From: Actinomycetota bacterium
GTDB lineage: Bacteria; Actinomycetota; Actinomycetes; Propionibacteriales; Propionibacteriaceae
DNA: 64,000 nt
Assembly (NCBI GenBank): GCA_020161795.1
Contig: JAIUOR010000060.1
Span: 164,585-228,584 of the forward strand
Direction of reading: 5' to 3'
Shown here piece by piece: positions 26,075 to 33,732 of this stretch; the first letter of the stretch is position 1; every line of letters begins with the position of its first letter. The translations under genes and the position numbers were made by a program. A model generated the notes under the pieces. It ran no database searches. It had not been told where the DNA came from and was given only the letters and a program-made list of their open reading frames with translations.

Positions 26075-26809
26075 ATGGCCTGGTTCGCCGCGATCTGCGT
26101 CGCTTTGGCCGCGGCGTTGTGCGTCGCGTCGCCGATCGAACGACGATTGCGGCCCCCGCTGCGCCGTCGCCTGCCCGGCTGGCTGGAGCCCGTGCCCGAC
26201 GCGCTGGGCGTCCGTCCGCGCGGCTTCGCCGCCGCTGTGCTGGCGGCGGCCGTCGCGTTGTGGACGGGCCAACTGGGCTGGGGCGCGTTGGTTGCCGCGC
26301 TGGGTGCCGGCGCGGCAACCTTCCTCCTCCTGGGACGGGCGACGCCGGCCAGCCGGGCTCGGCGCAGCGCGGAACTGACCGCGGCCCTGCCCCAGGTGTG
26401 CGATCTGCTGGGGGCGGCGGTGTCGGCCGGCCTGCCGCTGCGGACAGCTGTGCAGGTGGTTGCCGAGACGATCGGTGGTGTCGCGGCGGAGCCGCTGGCC
26501 GGTATCGCGGCGCGGGTGCGACTGGGAATCCCGGAGACCGACGCCTGGGCCGAGTTGAGTGCTGACGATCCGTGGCAGTCGGTCGCGCGGGAGATATCCC
26601 GGACGGTGGGAACCGGCCTCGGGCTGGCCCAGCTGCTCCGCGATCTCGCCCGCCAGGCCCGGCTGGTGGCAGCCTCCGAGGCCGTGATCCGCGCCCGGAG
26701 GGTGGGGGTGCGCAGCACGCTGCCGCTGATGGTGTGCTTCCTGCCGTCCTTCATCCTGCTGGGCGTCGTCCCGGTGGTTGGCGGCATCATCTCGATGGTG
26801 TTGCCATGA
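26075..26809 (+). CDS. TadC-like inner-membrane platform protein
   Basis: The 244-residue protein starts two bases after the TadB-like gene. Membrane segments lie at the N-terminus (AAICVALAAALCV) and middle (AAAVLAAAVALWTG, ALVAALGAGAATFLLL). A T2SF domain (LPQVCDLLGAAVSAGLPLRTAV and VGTGLGLAQLLRDLARQA) precedes a C-terminal hydrophobic helix ending SMVLP. The position and fold match TadC. It closes the ssd-cpaF-tadB-tadC operon; a 203-nt gap then precedes the pilin-like genes. Confidence 0.8.
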   Translation: MAWFAAICVALAAALCVASPIERRLRPPLRRRLPGWLEPVPDALGVRPRGFAAAVLAAAVALWTGQLGWGALVAALGAGAATFLLLGRATPASRARRSAELTAALPQVCDLLGAAVSAGLPLRTAVQVVAETIGGVAAEPLAGIAARVRLGIPETDAWAELSADDPWQSVAREISRTVGTGLGLAQLLRDLARQARLVAASEAVIRARRVGVRSTLPLMVCFLPSFILLGVVPVVGGIISMVLP

Positions 26810-26974
26810 CCGCGTGCGCGACCCGTTCGGCTGACTCGCCGGGCCTGGCTCTTCGTCCAGCGCGGCTGCCTCTTGGGTCATGGGCTTCCACAGGTTCGTG
26901 ACCGCCGGGAGTGTCATCCACACCCGGATGAATCCCTTGGCAGATCGATACGCCGGAACTCAAGGCTGCTTGAC

Positions 26975-26993
26975 GTCACCCATCGGGGGTGAC
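26975..26993 (+). promoter_or_regulatory. Short hairpin just upstream of the pilin-like gene
   Basis: GTCACCC (26975-26981), loop ATCGG, GGGTGAC (26987-26993) form a perfect 7-bp stem ending 5 nt before the AGGAGGA ribosome site. It could be an operator or a leader hairpin modulating the pilin-like gene. The rest of the 26810-27012 gap shows no gene. Confidence 0.4.
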
Positions 26994-27012
26994 CGGGCAG
27001 GAGGAAGCAGTG

Positions 27013-27201
27013 ATGCAGCAGGGCAAGCGAGCAGACGAGCGGGGTATGACCACCGCCGAGTACGCGGTGGGAACGGTGGCCTCGGTGAGCATCGTCGGAG
27101 TGCTGATCTCGATCATCAACAACCCCGAGTTCAGGGAGTTCCTGTGGGGGCTGGTCAAGGCGCTCTTCGACATCGTGATCAAGATGATCACCGGCGGCTG
27201 A
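27013..27201 (+). CDS. DUF4244 Flp-pilin-like small protein
   Basis: The 62-residue protein contains ERGMTTAEYAVGTVASVSIVGVL: a charged leader, Gly before a Thr-Ala-Glu-Tyr motif and a hydrophobic helix, as in class III (Flp-type) prepilins cut after Gly by a prepilin peptidase. The C-terminal part (FREFLWGLVKALFDIVIKMI) is a second amphipathic helix. The start is ATG 27013, with AGGAGGA 7 nt upstream; a GTG eight codons earlier would place that site inside the gene. It is probably the major structural subunit of the neighbouring Tad-like apparatus. No prepilin peptidase is encoded in the window. Confidence 0.8.
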   Translation: MQQGKRADERGMTTAEYAVGTVASVSIVGVLISIINNPEFREFLWGLVKALFDIVIKMITGG

Positions 27202-27254
27202 CGAGAACCAGGGGGTGGCCGGACGAGGGGTTCGGCCACCCCGGGGAGGTGACG

Positions 27255-27605
27255 ATGAAGAACATCCAGGACGAGCGCGGCATGGTCACCGCAGAACTGG
27301 GCCTGGCCACCCTGTTGCTGGCGGTCGTAGTGGTGGTGATCGCCTGGCTGGTGGCGGTGCTGGGCCTGCTCCTGCGGTGTCAGAGCACCGCCTGGGAGGT
27401 GGCCCGGCAGGAGGCTCGCGGAGACGCCGCGGCCGTGCGTCAGGCCAGGGCGGCGGCGCCGGCGGGCACCGGGATCGAGGTCCGGCGGGTGGCGGGTGAG
27501 GTGACGGTGGAGGTCGCGTTGGCAGCCCGGCCGTGGACGGACTGGCTGCCGGCCGTCCCGCTGACCGCGCGAGCGGTCGCGCTGATCGAACCGGGCTCAC
27601 CGTGA
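27255..27605 (+). CDS. TadE-like pseudopilin
   Basis: The 116-residue protein begins MKNIQDERGMVTAELGLATLLLAVVVVVIAW split into a charged leader, a GMVTAE motif like that of the preceding pilin, and one membrane helix; the remainder (VARQEARGDAAAV onward) is soluble and extracytoplasmic. GGGGAGGTG precedes the ATG. The stop overlaps the GTG of the next gene. The role is minor pilin or assembly factor, inferred from family and operon. Confidence 0.8.
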   Translation: MKNIQDERGMVTAELGLATLLLAVVVVVIAWLVAVLGLLLRCQSTAWEVARQEARGDAAAVRQARAAAPAGTGIEVRRVAGEVTVEVALAARPWTDWLPAVPLTARAVALIEPGSP

Positions 27606-27955
27606 CCGAGGGGGAGGAACGCGGTTCGGGCACGCTGCTGATGTTCGCGGCGGTGGTGCTGATCGGTGCGCTCGCGGCGGCCGGAATAGCGGTGGCCGGC
27701 GTCTGGGTGGCCATCCAGCGGGTGCAGGCCGCCGCCGATCTGGTCGCGGTGTCGGCCGCGGCCGCGCAGGCCGGCGGTCAGGACGCCTGCGTCGCGGCGG
27801 GCCGGCTCGCCAGGGCGAACCAGGTCGAGCTACGCGATTGCTCGATCGCCGGTGACCTGATCGACTTCGCCGTGACGGTCACGATCGCCGCCCCGCCTGG
27901 CTCGCTGCCGGTCGACTTCACCACCCGCTCCCACGCCGGCTGGGTTGCCCAGTGA
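27602..27955 (+). CDS. Helicase/secretion-neighbourhood TadE-like protein
   Basis: The 117-residue protein starts with GTG overlapping the TadE stop. The sequence ERGSGTLLMFAAVVLIGAL shows the same charged leader and Gly followed by a membrane helix as its two upstream neighbours, though the Glu at +5 is missing. The C-terminal domain contains two Cys (QDACVAAG and LRDCSIAG) likely to form a disulfide outside the cell. This family is characteristic of the actinobacterial locus next to a DEAH helicase. Its last 126 nt overlap the 3' end of that helicase on the other strand. Confidence 0.8.
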   Translation: MTEGEERGSGTLLMFAAVVLIGALAAAGIAVAGVWVAIQRVQAAADLVAVSAAAAQAGGQDACVAAGRLARANQVELRDCSIAGDLIDFAVTVTIAAPPGSLPVDFTTRSHAGWVAQ

Positions 27956-30205
27956 TCCCGGCCGACTGCCGAGCGCAGCATCCAGCAGCACGATCGCCGC
28001 CGCCTTGTCGAGGGGGTGGTTGCCGTTGCCGCACTTGGGCGAGACGACGCATCGTGGGCAGCCGGCCTCGCACGGGCACTCGCGCAGGAGATCGCGCGTG
28101 GCCGCCAGCCACTGCGGCATCAGCTCGTACGCGCGGTCGGCGAAGCCGGAACCACCCTGGTGCCCGTCGTGAACGAAGACGGTCAGCAGCCCGGTGTCGG
28201 GATGGCAGACGGTGGAGAGCCCACCGACGTCCCAGCGGTCGCAGGGGGCGAAGACGGGGAGCAGCCCGATCGCGGCGTGCTCGGCGGCGTGGGCGGCTCC
28301 AGCCAGCGCCTCCCGACTGATGCCGCCGAGCTGGTCGGCGTCGAGGGTCCACCAGGTGGCACGGGTGGTGATGTGGCGTACCGGGAGTTCCAGCGGGTTG
28401 CTGTCCCAGACCGTGCCGGTCACCTCGTCGCGTCGCAGGTAGCCGGTGATCTGCGAGGCGAGTTCCACATCTCCGAGCGCCGCCTGGGCGCCCGGCAGAG
28501 AGCGGGTCTTGTCAGTGGTGAGAACTCGCAGGTCGAAGCTGCCGGTCGCCTGGGTGTACCAGGTGCCGGTGTTCGGACGGGCCAGCGCGGTGCGGGCCTC
28601 CGGGTCGTAATCGGTGATCTGCCACGACTCACCGCGGTGCAGGTAGACCGCGCCGGCGTGGACGGTGCGGTCGGCCGCGGTGGGATTCACCTGGCCGATC
28701 ACCCGACCGGTGGCGGTCTCGACGATCTCGACCTGCTCTCCGGCGGTGGTGCGCAGGTCGATGCCGTCGACCGCGCGCTCCGGACGGGTCCAGAACCAGC
28801 CCGCCGCCCGCCGCCGCAGCAGCCCTCGGTCCGCGAGTTGGTCGGCGAGCGTCGTGGTGGTGGGCCCGAAGAAGGCGCTGTCGGCCTCGGTCAACGGCTT
28901 CTCCTGGGCGGCCGCGGCCAGGTGCGGGCCGAGCACGGCCGGCAGATCGGGATGCAGGACGGGAGACTCGGCGACCTGGTCGAAGATCGTTTCGGGATGC
29001 TCGCACAGGTAGCTGTCGAGCGGCTCGGGGCGGGCGACCAGGATGGCCAGCGCCTCGCGGCCGGTGCGCCCGGCACGGCCGGCCTGCTGCCACAGCGAGG
29101 CCGCGGTGCCCGGGAAGCCGCAGCTGATCACGGCATCCATGCCGGCGATGTCGATGCCGAGTTCGAGGGCGTTGGTGGAGGCCACCCCGCGCAGCGTGCC
29201 GGTCTGCAGTTCGTGTTCGATCGAACGACGGTCGTCGGCCAGATAGCCCGCCCGATAGGAGGCGATGGTGGCATCGCTGCGCAGCAGCCGCTGGGCCCGC
29301 AGCGCGACCAGTTCGGCCTGCACCCGGGAGGTGGTGAAGGTCAGGGTCTGGCGCCCCTCGTCCACCAGTCGGCCGAGCAGCTCCGCCGACTCGGCGTGCG
29401 GATCCTCCTCGGGCTGCCACAGGCAGAAATCCAGCGCAGGACGCCGGGAGGTGTCGGCGTCGACGGCTACCGGGTCGTCGACGCCGACCAGCGCGGCCAG
29501 GTGGGCATCCGCGCCGGCGATGGTGGCCGAGCAGGAGACGAACACCGGGTCGGCGCCGTAGTGCTGGGCGAGCCGCCGCAGCCGACGGAGCACACCGGAG
29601 ACCTGGGCGCCGAAGACCCCGCGATAGCGGTGCGCCTCGTCCACCACCACGTAGCGCAGGTTCTTCAGCAGCCGGCTCCAGCGGGCGTGATTCGGCAGGA
29701 CGGAACGGTGCACCATGTCCGGGTTGGAGAGCACCCATCCGGCGTGGTCGCGGGCGAAGCGCCGCTCCGCCTCGTCGGAGTCGCCGTCCAGCGTGGTGAA
29801 CCGGAGGCCAGGCAGCTCGAGGCTGCGGCAGGTGCGCCACTGGTCATGGGCGAGCGCCTTGGTGGGGGCCAGGTAGAGCGCGGTATGGCGGGGTAGCAGC
29901 AGGTCGCCCCCCGGCAGCGGACGGCCGAGCCGGCCGTCGAGCACGGCGGCCAGCACCGGCATGAGGTAGGCCAGGGTCTTGCCGGAGGCGGTCGGCGTCG
30001 CCAGGGCGACGTGCCGGCCGGCGAAGGCGTGCTCGGCGGCTTCCACCTGGTGTTCCCAGGGCCGGGTGACACCGAGCCGGGCGAGGGCCTCGCGAACCGG
30101 CTCGCTCAGCCAGCCCGGGAAGTCCCCGGTCACCCCCGGTGTCGCCGGGCGATGGTGGACGTGGCGCAGCCGCTCGTCGCCCAGCATCCATTCCGGCACC
30201 GCCAT
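27830..30205 (-). CDS. DEAH-box helicase of the helicase/secretion neighbourhood
   Basis: The 791-residue protein is a superfamily 2 helicase. Motif I is TPTASGKTLAYL, motif II YVVVDEAHRY, motif III SCSATIAGAD and motif VI QQAGRAGRTGREALA. A C-terminal DUF1998-like zinc region has CPCEAGCPRCVVSPKCGNG (four Cys). The family is thought to act on nucleic acids in repair or RNA metabolism; the link to secretion genes is only a conserved neighbourhood. The natural family end is near LDKAAAIVLLDAALG. Here the frame continues about 45 residues as Arg/Gly/Asp-rich sequence antisense to the TadE-like gene, so the stop at 27830 looks like read-through after loss of an earlier stop. Confidence 0.9.
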   Translation of the reverse strand: MAVPEWMLGDERLRHVHHRPATPGVTGDFPGWLSEPVREALARLGVTRPWEHQVEAAEHAFAGRHVALATPTASGKTLAYLMPVLAAVLDGRLGRPLPGGDLLLPRHTALYLAPTKALAHDQWRTCRSLELPGLRFTTLDGDSDEAERRFARDHAGWVLSNPDMVHRSVLPNHARWSRLLKNLRYVVVDEAHRYRGVFGAQVSGVLRRLRRLAQHYGADPVFVSCSATIAGADAHLAALVGVDDPVAVDADTSRRPALDFCLWQPEEDPHAESAELLGRLVDEGRQTLTFTTSRVQAELVALRAQRLLRSDATIASYRAGYLADDRRSIEHELQTGTLRGVASTNALELGIDIAGMDAVISCGFPGTAASLWQQAGRAGRTGREALAILVARPEPLDSYLCEHPETIFDQVAESPVLHPDLPAVLGPHLAAAAQEKPLTEADSAFFGPTTTTLADQLADRGLLRRRAAGWFWTRPERAVDGIDLRTTAGEQVEIVETATGRVIGQVNPTAADRTVHAGAVYLHRGESWQITDYDPEARTALARPNTGTWYTQATGSFDLRVLTTDKTRSLPGAQAALGDVELASQITGYLRRDEVTGTVWDSNPLELPVRHITTRATWWTLDADQLGGISREALAGAAHAAEHAAIGLLPVFAPCDRWDVGGLSTVCHPDTGLLTVFVHDGHQGGSGFADRAYELMPQWLAATRDLLRECPCEAGCPRCVVSPKCGNGNHPLDKAAAIVLLDAALGSRPGSLGNPAGVGAGGEVDRQRARRGGDRDRHGEVDQVTGDRAIA

Positions 30206-30285
30206 GAGGCCAGCCTGCCACGCCCGGCTGACAGCGCCGATGCGCTACGCCGGAGTGGGCGGCTGTCAGTGGCTCGTGGGAGGCT

Positions 30286-31815
30286 GTGGGGGTGCTTGAA
30301 CCGGCTGCGATCGATCGGCTCCGCGAGAACCTCCTTGCCGCGGGCTACACGCTGGACGCCGTGGCCGATCGGCTCGGTGAGGCCGGGCTGGCCGGGCTCG
30401 GCCGCAACTCGAGCCTGGCGGCGGGGCGTGCCCTGGCCGGCGCCGACGATCCGCAGGCGACGGCCATCCGGTTGTGGTTGCTGCAGCAGCCGGTGCCGTC
30501 CGGTTCGCTCGGCTGGTTGGATACTTCCCACCTGCGGGGAGCCGGGCTGATCGCCGGGTCGGACGAGCTGCGCGCCACGGTCGAGCTCAAGCCGTACGGT
30601 TCGGAAGCCCGGCAGGGCTGGATCTGCTCCGACCAGACTCCGCTCGACACCCGCGTGGTCCGTCCGCGTCCCGACTTCGTTCTCGGTGCCTCCCCGGCGT
30701 CCACCACGCTGGCACAACTGGTGCCGCGCGTGCGCGCCGGCTCGGCGCTGGATCTGGGCACCGGTTGCGGCATCCAGTCCGTTCACCTGGCCGACCACGC
30801 GGAGCGGGTCGTGGCCACCGATCTGAATCCGCGGGCACTGGACCTGGCCCGGATCACCCTCGGCCTGAACCAGGTGTCGGCCGAACTGCGGCTCGGCTCG
30901 CTCTACGAGCCGGTTGCGGAGGAGCTCTTCGACCTGGTCGTCACCAACCCGCCCTACGTGATGTCTCCGCCCGGCGGCGGTCTGGTCTACCGCGAGGGCG
31001 GGTTCGCCGGCGACGGGCTGATGCGTGAGGTGGTGTCGGGGGTGCCGCTGAACCCCGGCGGGCTGCTGGTGGTGCTGGGCAATTGGGCGGTCGTCGAGGG
31101 CCGGCCGTGGGCCGAGCGGGTGGCCGAATGGATCCCGGCCGGCCACGATGCGCTGGTGTTGCAGCGCGAGGCGCTCGACCCCTACGAGTACATCGAGATC
31201 TGGCTGGCAGATGCGGGTCTGGCCGGTACGCCGGAGTACCTGCCGGCCTATCGCGACTGGCTGCAGTACTTCGACTCGCAGCGGATCAGCGGGGTCGGGA
31301 TGGGCTGGATCTTCGTCCGGCGCAGCGGCAGCGCCCAGCCCGATCTGCGGCTGGAGGAGTGGCCCCATGCCGTTCACCAACCGGTGGGTGAGGCGGTGCT
31401 GGCCCACTTCGACGGGATCGAAGGGTCGCGGTGGCCGGACGAGAGGGTGCTGGCGGCAACCTGGCGTCGATCCGACGACCTACGTCAGGAGACACTCGGC
31501 GCGCCGGGCGCCGCCGATCCCGAATACATCGTCCTGCGCCAGGCCGGCGGTCTGGGGCGCGCGGTGACGGCCGACACGGCGTTGGCCGCCGTGGTGGGGG
31601 CCTGCGACGGAGATCTGCCGCTCGGAATGCTGGTGGACGCCGTCGCGCACCTCCTCGAGGTGGACGCTGCTGCGCTCGCGGCCGATGTCCTTTCGCACCT
31701 ACGCCCGCTGATTGCAGAAGGACTGGTGGTTCACAGCGACTCACAGGAAACTCAAAGTGAGGGCTTTGGTTCGGCGATCACACTGGAGGGCGAACCAAGG
31801 AGAGCCGATGGCTGA
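30286..31815 (+). CDS. Class I methyltransferase with NPPY motif
   Basis: The 509-residue protein has an N-terminal helical region (residues 1-120), then a methyltransferase core with motif I ALDLGTGCGIQSVHLADHA. VVATDLNPRALDLARITL follows, and the catalytic TNPPYVMSPPGG motif marks N-methylation of a base or amide side chain, as in HemK/PrmC, RsmC and N6-adenine enzymes. The C-terminal 150 residues form an additional helical domain. The start is GTG 30286, or GTG 30292; GGGAGG lies just upstream. It is divergent from the helicase gene. The target is unknown. Its last 8 nt overlap the next gene. Confidence 0.8.
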   Translation: MGVLEPAAIDRLRENLLAAGYTLDAVADRLGEAGLAGLGRNSSLAAGRALAGADDPQATAIRLWLLQQPVPSGSLGWLDTSHLRGAGLIAGSDELRATVELKPYGSEARQGWICSDQTPLDTRVVRPRPDFVLGASPASTTLAQLVPRVRAGSALDLGTGCGIQSVHLADHAERVVATDLNPRALDLARITLGLNQVSAELRLGSLYEPVAEELFDLVVTNPPYVMSPPGGGLVYREGGFAGDGLMREVVSGVPLNPGGLLVVLGNWAVVEGRPWAERVAEWIPAGHDALVLQREALDPYEYIEIWLADAGLAGTPEYLPAYRDWLQYFDSQRISGVGMGWIFVRRSGSAQPDLRLEEWPHAVHQPVGEAVLAHFDGIEGSRWPDERVLAATWRRSDDLRQETLGAPGAADPEYIVLRQAGGLGRAVTADTALAAVVGACDGDLPLGMLVDAVAHLLEVDAAALAADVLSHLRPLIAEGLVVHSDSQETQSEGFGSAITLEGEPRRADG

Positions 31816-33616
31816 GAACGATGAGCCGACCCAGCGGATCGAACCGTCCGAGGCGGAACCGACGCGGGTGATCGGGGCGGAGCCGACCGCACGGATCGAC
31901 CCCTCGTCCGGCGCGCCCGGCCAGGCTCCGCAAGGGCCGGCCCAGGGCCAGGCACCCGCGTCGCCGCCCCCGTCGGCCTGGGCGCCACCGGCGCTCGGCC
32001 AGCGCTGGACGGATCAGCAGCCTCCCGCCGGCACGGATCAGCGGCCGCCTGCCGGTGCTTCCGGGTGGTCCGCGCCACCGTCGGGTTGGTCTGCGCCCGG
32101 CGCCTATGGCGCGCCCGGCTCCTATGGCCAGGAACAGCCCCAGCGTCCGGCGGCCTATTCGTCACCGGGGCAGCAGCCCCGGCCCGTGCCCGGGCCGTAC
32201 GGCGCCCCGGCGTACCCGTCCTATGGACAACCGGGATACGGCCAACCGGGATACGGCCAGCCCGGCTACGGGCAGTACGGCTACGGCCCCCATGGTTACG
32301 GGCAGTACGGCCAGGGCCAGTACGGCTACGGGCAGAGCGGTCAGGGAGGTCAGGCTCCGGCGGGCTATCCAGGCAGCCACGGCACCTATCCGCCGGCGGG
32401 TTATGGCGCCTACGGGCAGCCGCCGGCCGGCTACCAGTACCCGCAGCAGTACTACGCCGGCCAGCAGTGGCCGGCCACCCAGGCGCCGCCCAAGCGCAAC
32501 CGCGGCCGGAACATCCTGGCGGTGACCCTCGCCGCGATGCTGGTGCTGAGCGGGTTCGTGTGGGCGGGGCAGTCGCTGATCCAGCAGACACTGAACCCCA
32601 ACCCCGTCGCACCGGTGAACCCGCCCCCGGTGAATCCGCAGCCGGTGAACCCGGGGCAGCCGGGCGGGATCCCGGATCCGGGCGAGTCCGTCGACCCCGG
32701 CCCGAACACCGACCCCGGCAGCACGACGGCCTCGGCCAGTGAATCGGCCGGTGTCGTCCTGGTGGCCGGCGAGACCTCCAGTGGCACCGCCGCCGGCACC
32801 GGCATGGTGCTGACTCCGGATGGTCAGGTGCTGACCAACTACCACGTCGTCGCCGGCACCCAGGCGATCTACGTCACCATCGCCGACAGCGGCGACGAGT
32901 ACGCCGCGAGCGTCCTCGGATTCGACCAGACCAAGGATGTCGCCCTGCTCCAGTTGCAGGACGCCCGCGGGCTGGCCACCGTCACCATCGACACCGACGA
33001 GGTGAAGGTGGGCGACCAGGTGGCAGCCGTCGGCAACGCCGGTGGCGAGGGCGAGTTGGTCCGCGCGCCGGGGGAGGTCACGCGACTCGACCAGAGCCTG
33101 ACGGTGAGTTCGGATTCGCCGTGGGGCTCGCAGGAGGACCTGAGCGGCGTGATCGAGACCACCGCGGGCGCCGTCCCCGGGCATTCCGGCGGGCCGATGT
33201 TCGATGCCGAGTCCGAGGTCATGGGCATGACCACCGCCGGATCCAGCCAGGCCGGTCGCAGCTTCGCCGTCCCCATCGCCGACGCGCTGGACGTCGTCTC
33301 CACGATCGAGGCCGGCAGCGACGCGGGCACCGTCCGGGTGGGCCCGGCCGGTTACCTCGGCATCGTGATCGGCGACAGCAGCCGGTACGGTGCCACGATC
33401 ACCGACGTGGTCGACGGCTCGCCGGCAGACAAGGCAGGCATCGAGGTCGGCAGCACGCTCACCCAGGTGGGTGACGAACGGATCCGTCGCGACACCAACC
33501 TGGCTACGGTGATTCGTGCGCTCGAGCCCGGCGATCGGGTTCAGGTGCGCTGGATCACCCCCGACGGCAAGGAGCGCGAAGCCACCGTCACGCTGGAGGC
33601 CAGCCCCGTCAACTGA
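31808..33616 (+). CDS. HtrA/DegP-like serine protease with PDZ domain and Gly/Tyr-rich cytoplasmic tail
   Basis: The 602-residue protein has a 230-residue disordered N-terminus rich in Pro, Gly, Tyr and Gln with PGYGQ-type repeats. A single membrane segment (ILAVTLAAMLVLSGFVWAG, about residues 235-253) and a Pro-rich linker follow. The trypsin-like domain has His in LTNYHVVAG, Asp in TKDVALLQL and Ser in PGHSGGPMFD, where the usual GNSGGP has His for Asn. A C-terminal PDZ domain contains YLGIVIGD and GSPADKAGIEVGSTL. The start is ATG 31808 after CCAAGGAGAGCC. The family performs envelope quality control or signalling. N-terminus inside and protease outside is the expected topology. Confidence 0.9.
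   Translation: MAENDEPTQRIEPSEAEPTRVIGAEPTARIDPSSGAPGQAPQGPAQGQAPASPPPSAWAPPALGQRWTDQQPPAGTDQRPPAGASGWSAPPSGWSAPGAYGAPGSYGQEQPQRPAAYSSPGQQPRPVPGPYGAPAYPSYGQPGYGQPGYGQPGYGQYGYGPHGYGQYGQGQYGYGQSGQGGQAPAGYPGSHGTYPPAGYGAYGQPPAGYQYPQQYYAGQQWPATQAPPKRNRGRNILAVTLAAMLVLSGFVWAGQSLIQQTLNPNPVAPVNPPPVNPQPVNPGQPGGIPDPGESVDPGPNTDPGSTTASASESAGVVLVAGETSSGTAAGTGMVLTPDGQVLTNYHVVAGTQAIYVTIADSGDEYAASVLGFDQTKDVALLQLQDARGLATVTIDTDEVKVGDQVAAVGNAGGEGELVRAPGEVTRLDQSLTVSSDSPWGSQEDLSGVIETTAGAVPGHSGGPMFDAESEVMGMTTAGSSQAGRSFAVPIADALDVVSTIEAGSDAGTVRVGPAGYLGIVIGDSSRYGATITDVVDGSPADKAGIEVGSTLTQVGDERIRRDTNLATVIRALEPGDRVQVRWITPDGKEREATVTLEASPVN
32228..32345 (+). repeat. Tandem repeats encoding GYGQ units in the HtrA-like gene
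   Basis: Imperfect 15-nt units (GGATACGGCCAACCG and variants) are repeated in tandem and encode PGYGQ/YGYGQ motifs in the cytoplasmic tail. Such repeats may vary in number between strains. Confidence 0.7.
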
Positions 33617-33732
33617 GGCGTCGCGCGGGTGATCCGACGGCCGCCGGTGGTGGACAGTCGCCCGTCGATGGCTACGATGCGGTCTGGTGCACCGCTCGGT
33701 GCGCACACCATTACGACCCAGAAGGCAACCCT

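Noticed and set aside
32220..32350. Regular repeats that could suggest a CRISPR array
   Set aside because: The 15-nt units are contiguous, in frame and encode GYGQ motifs; there are no spacers.
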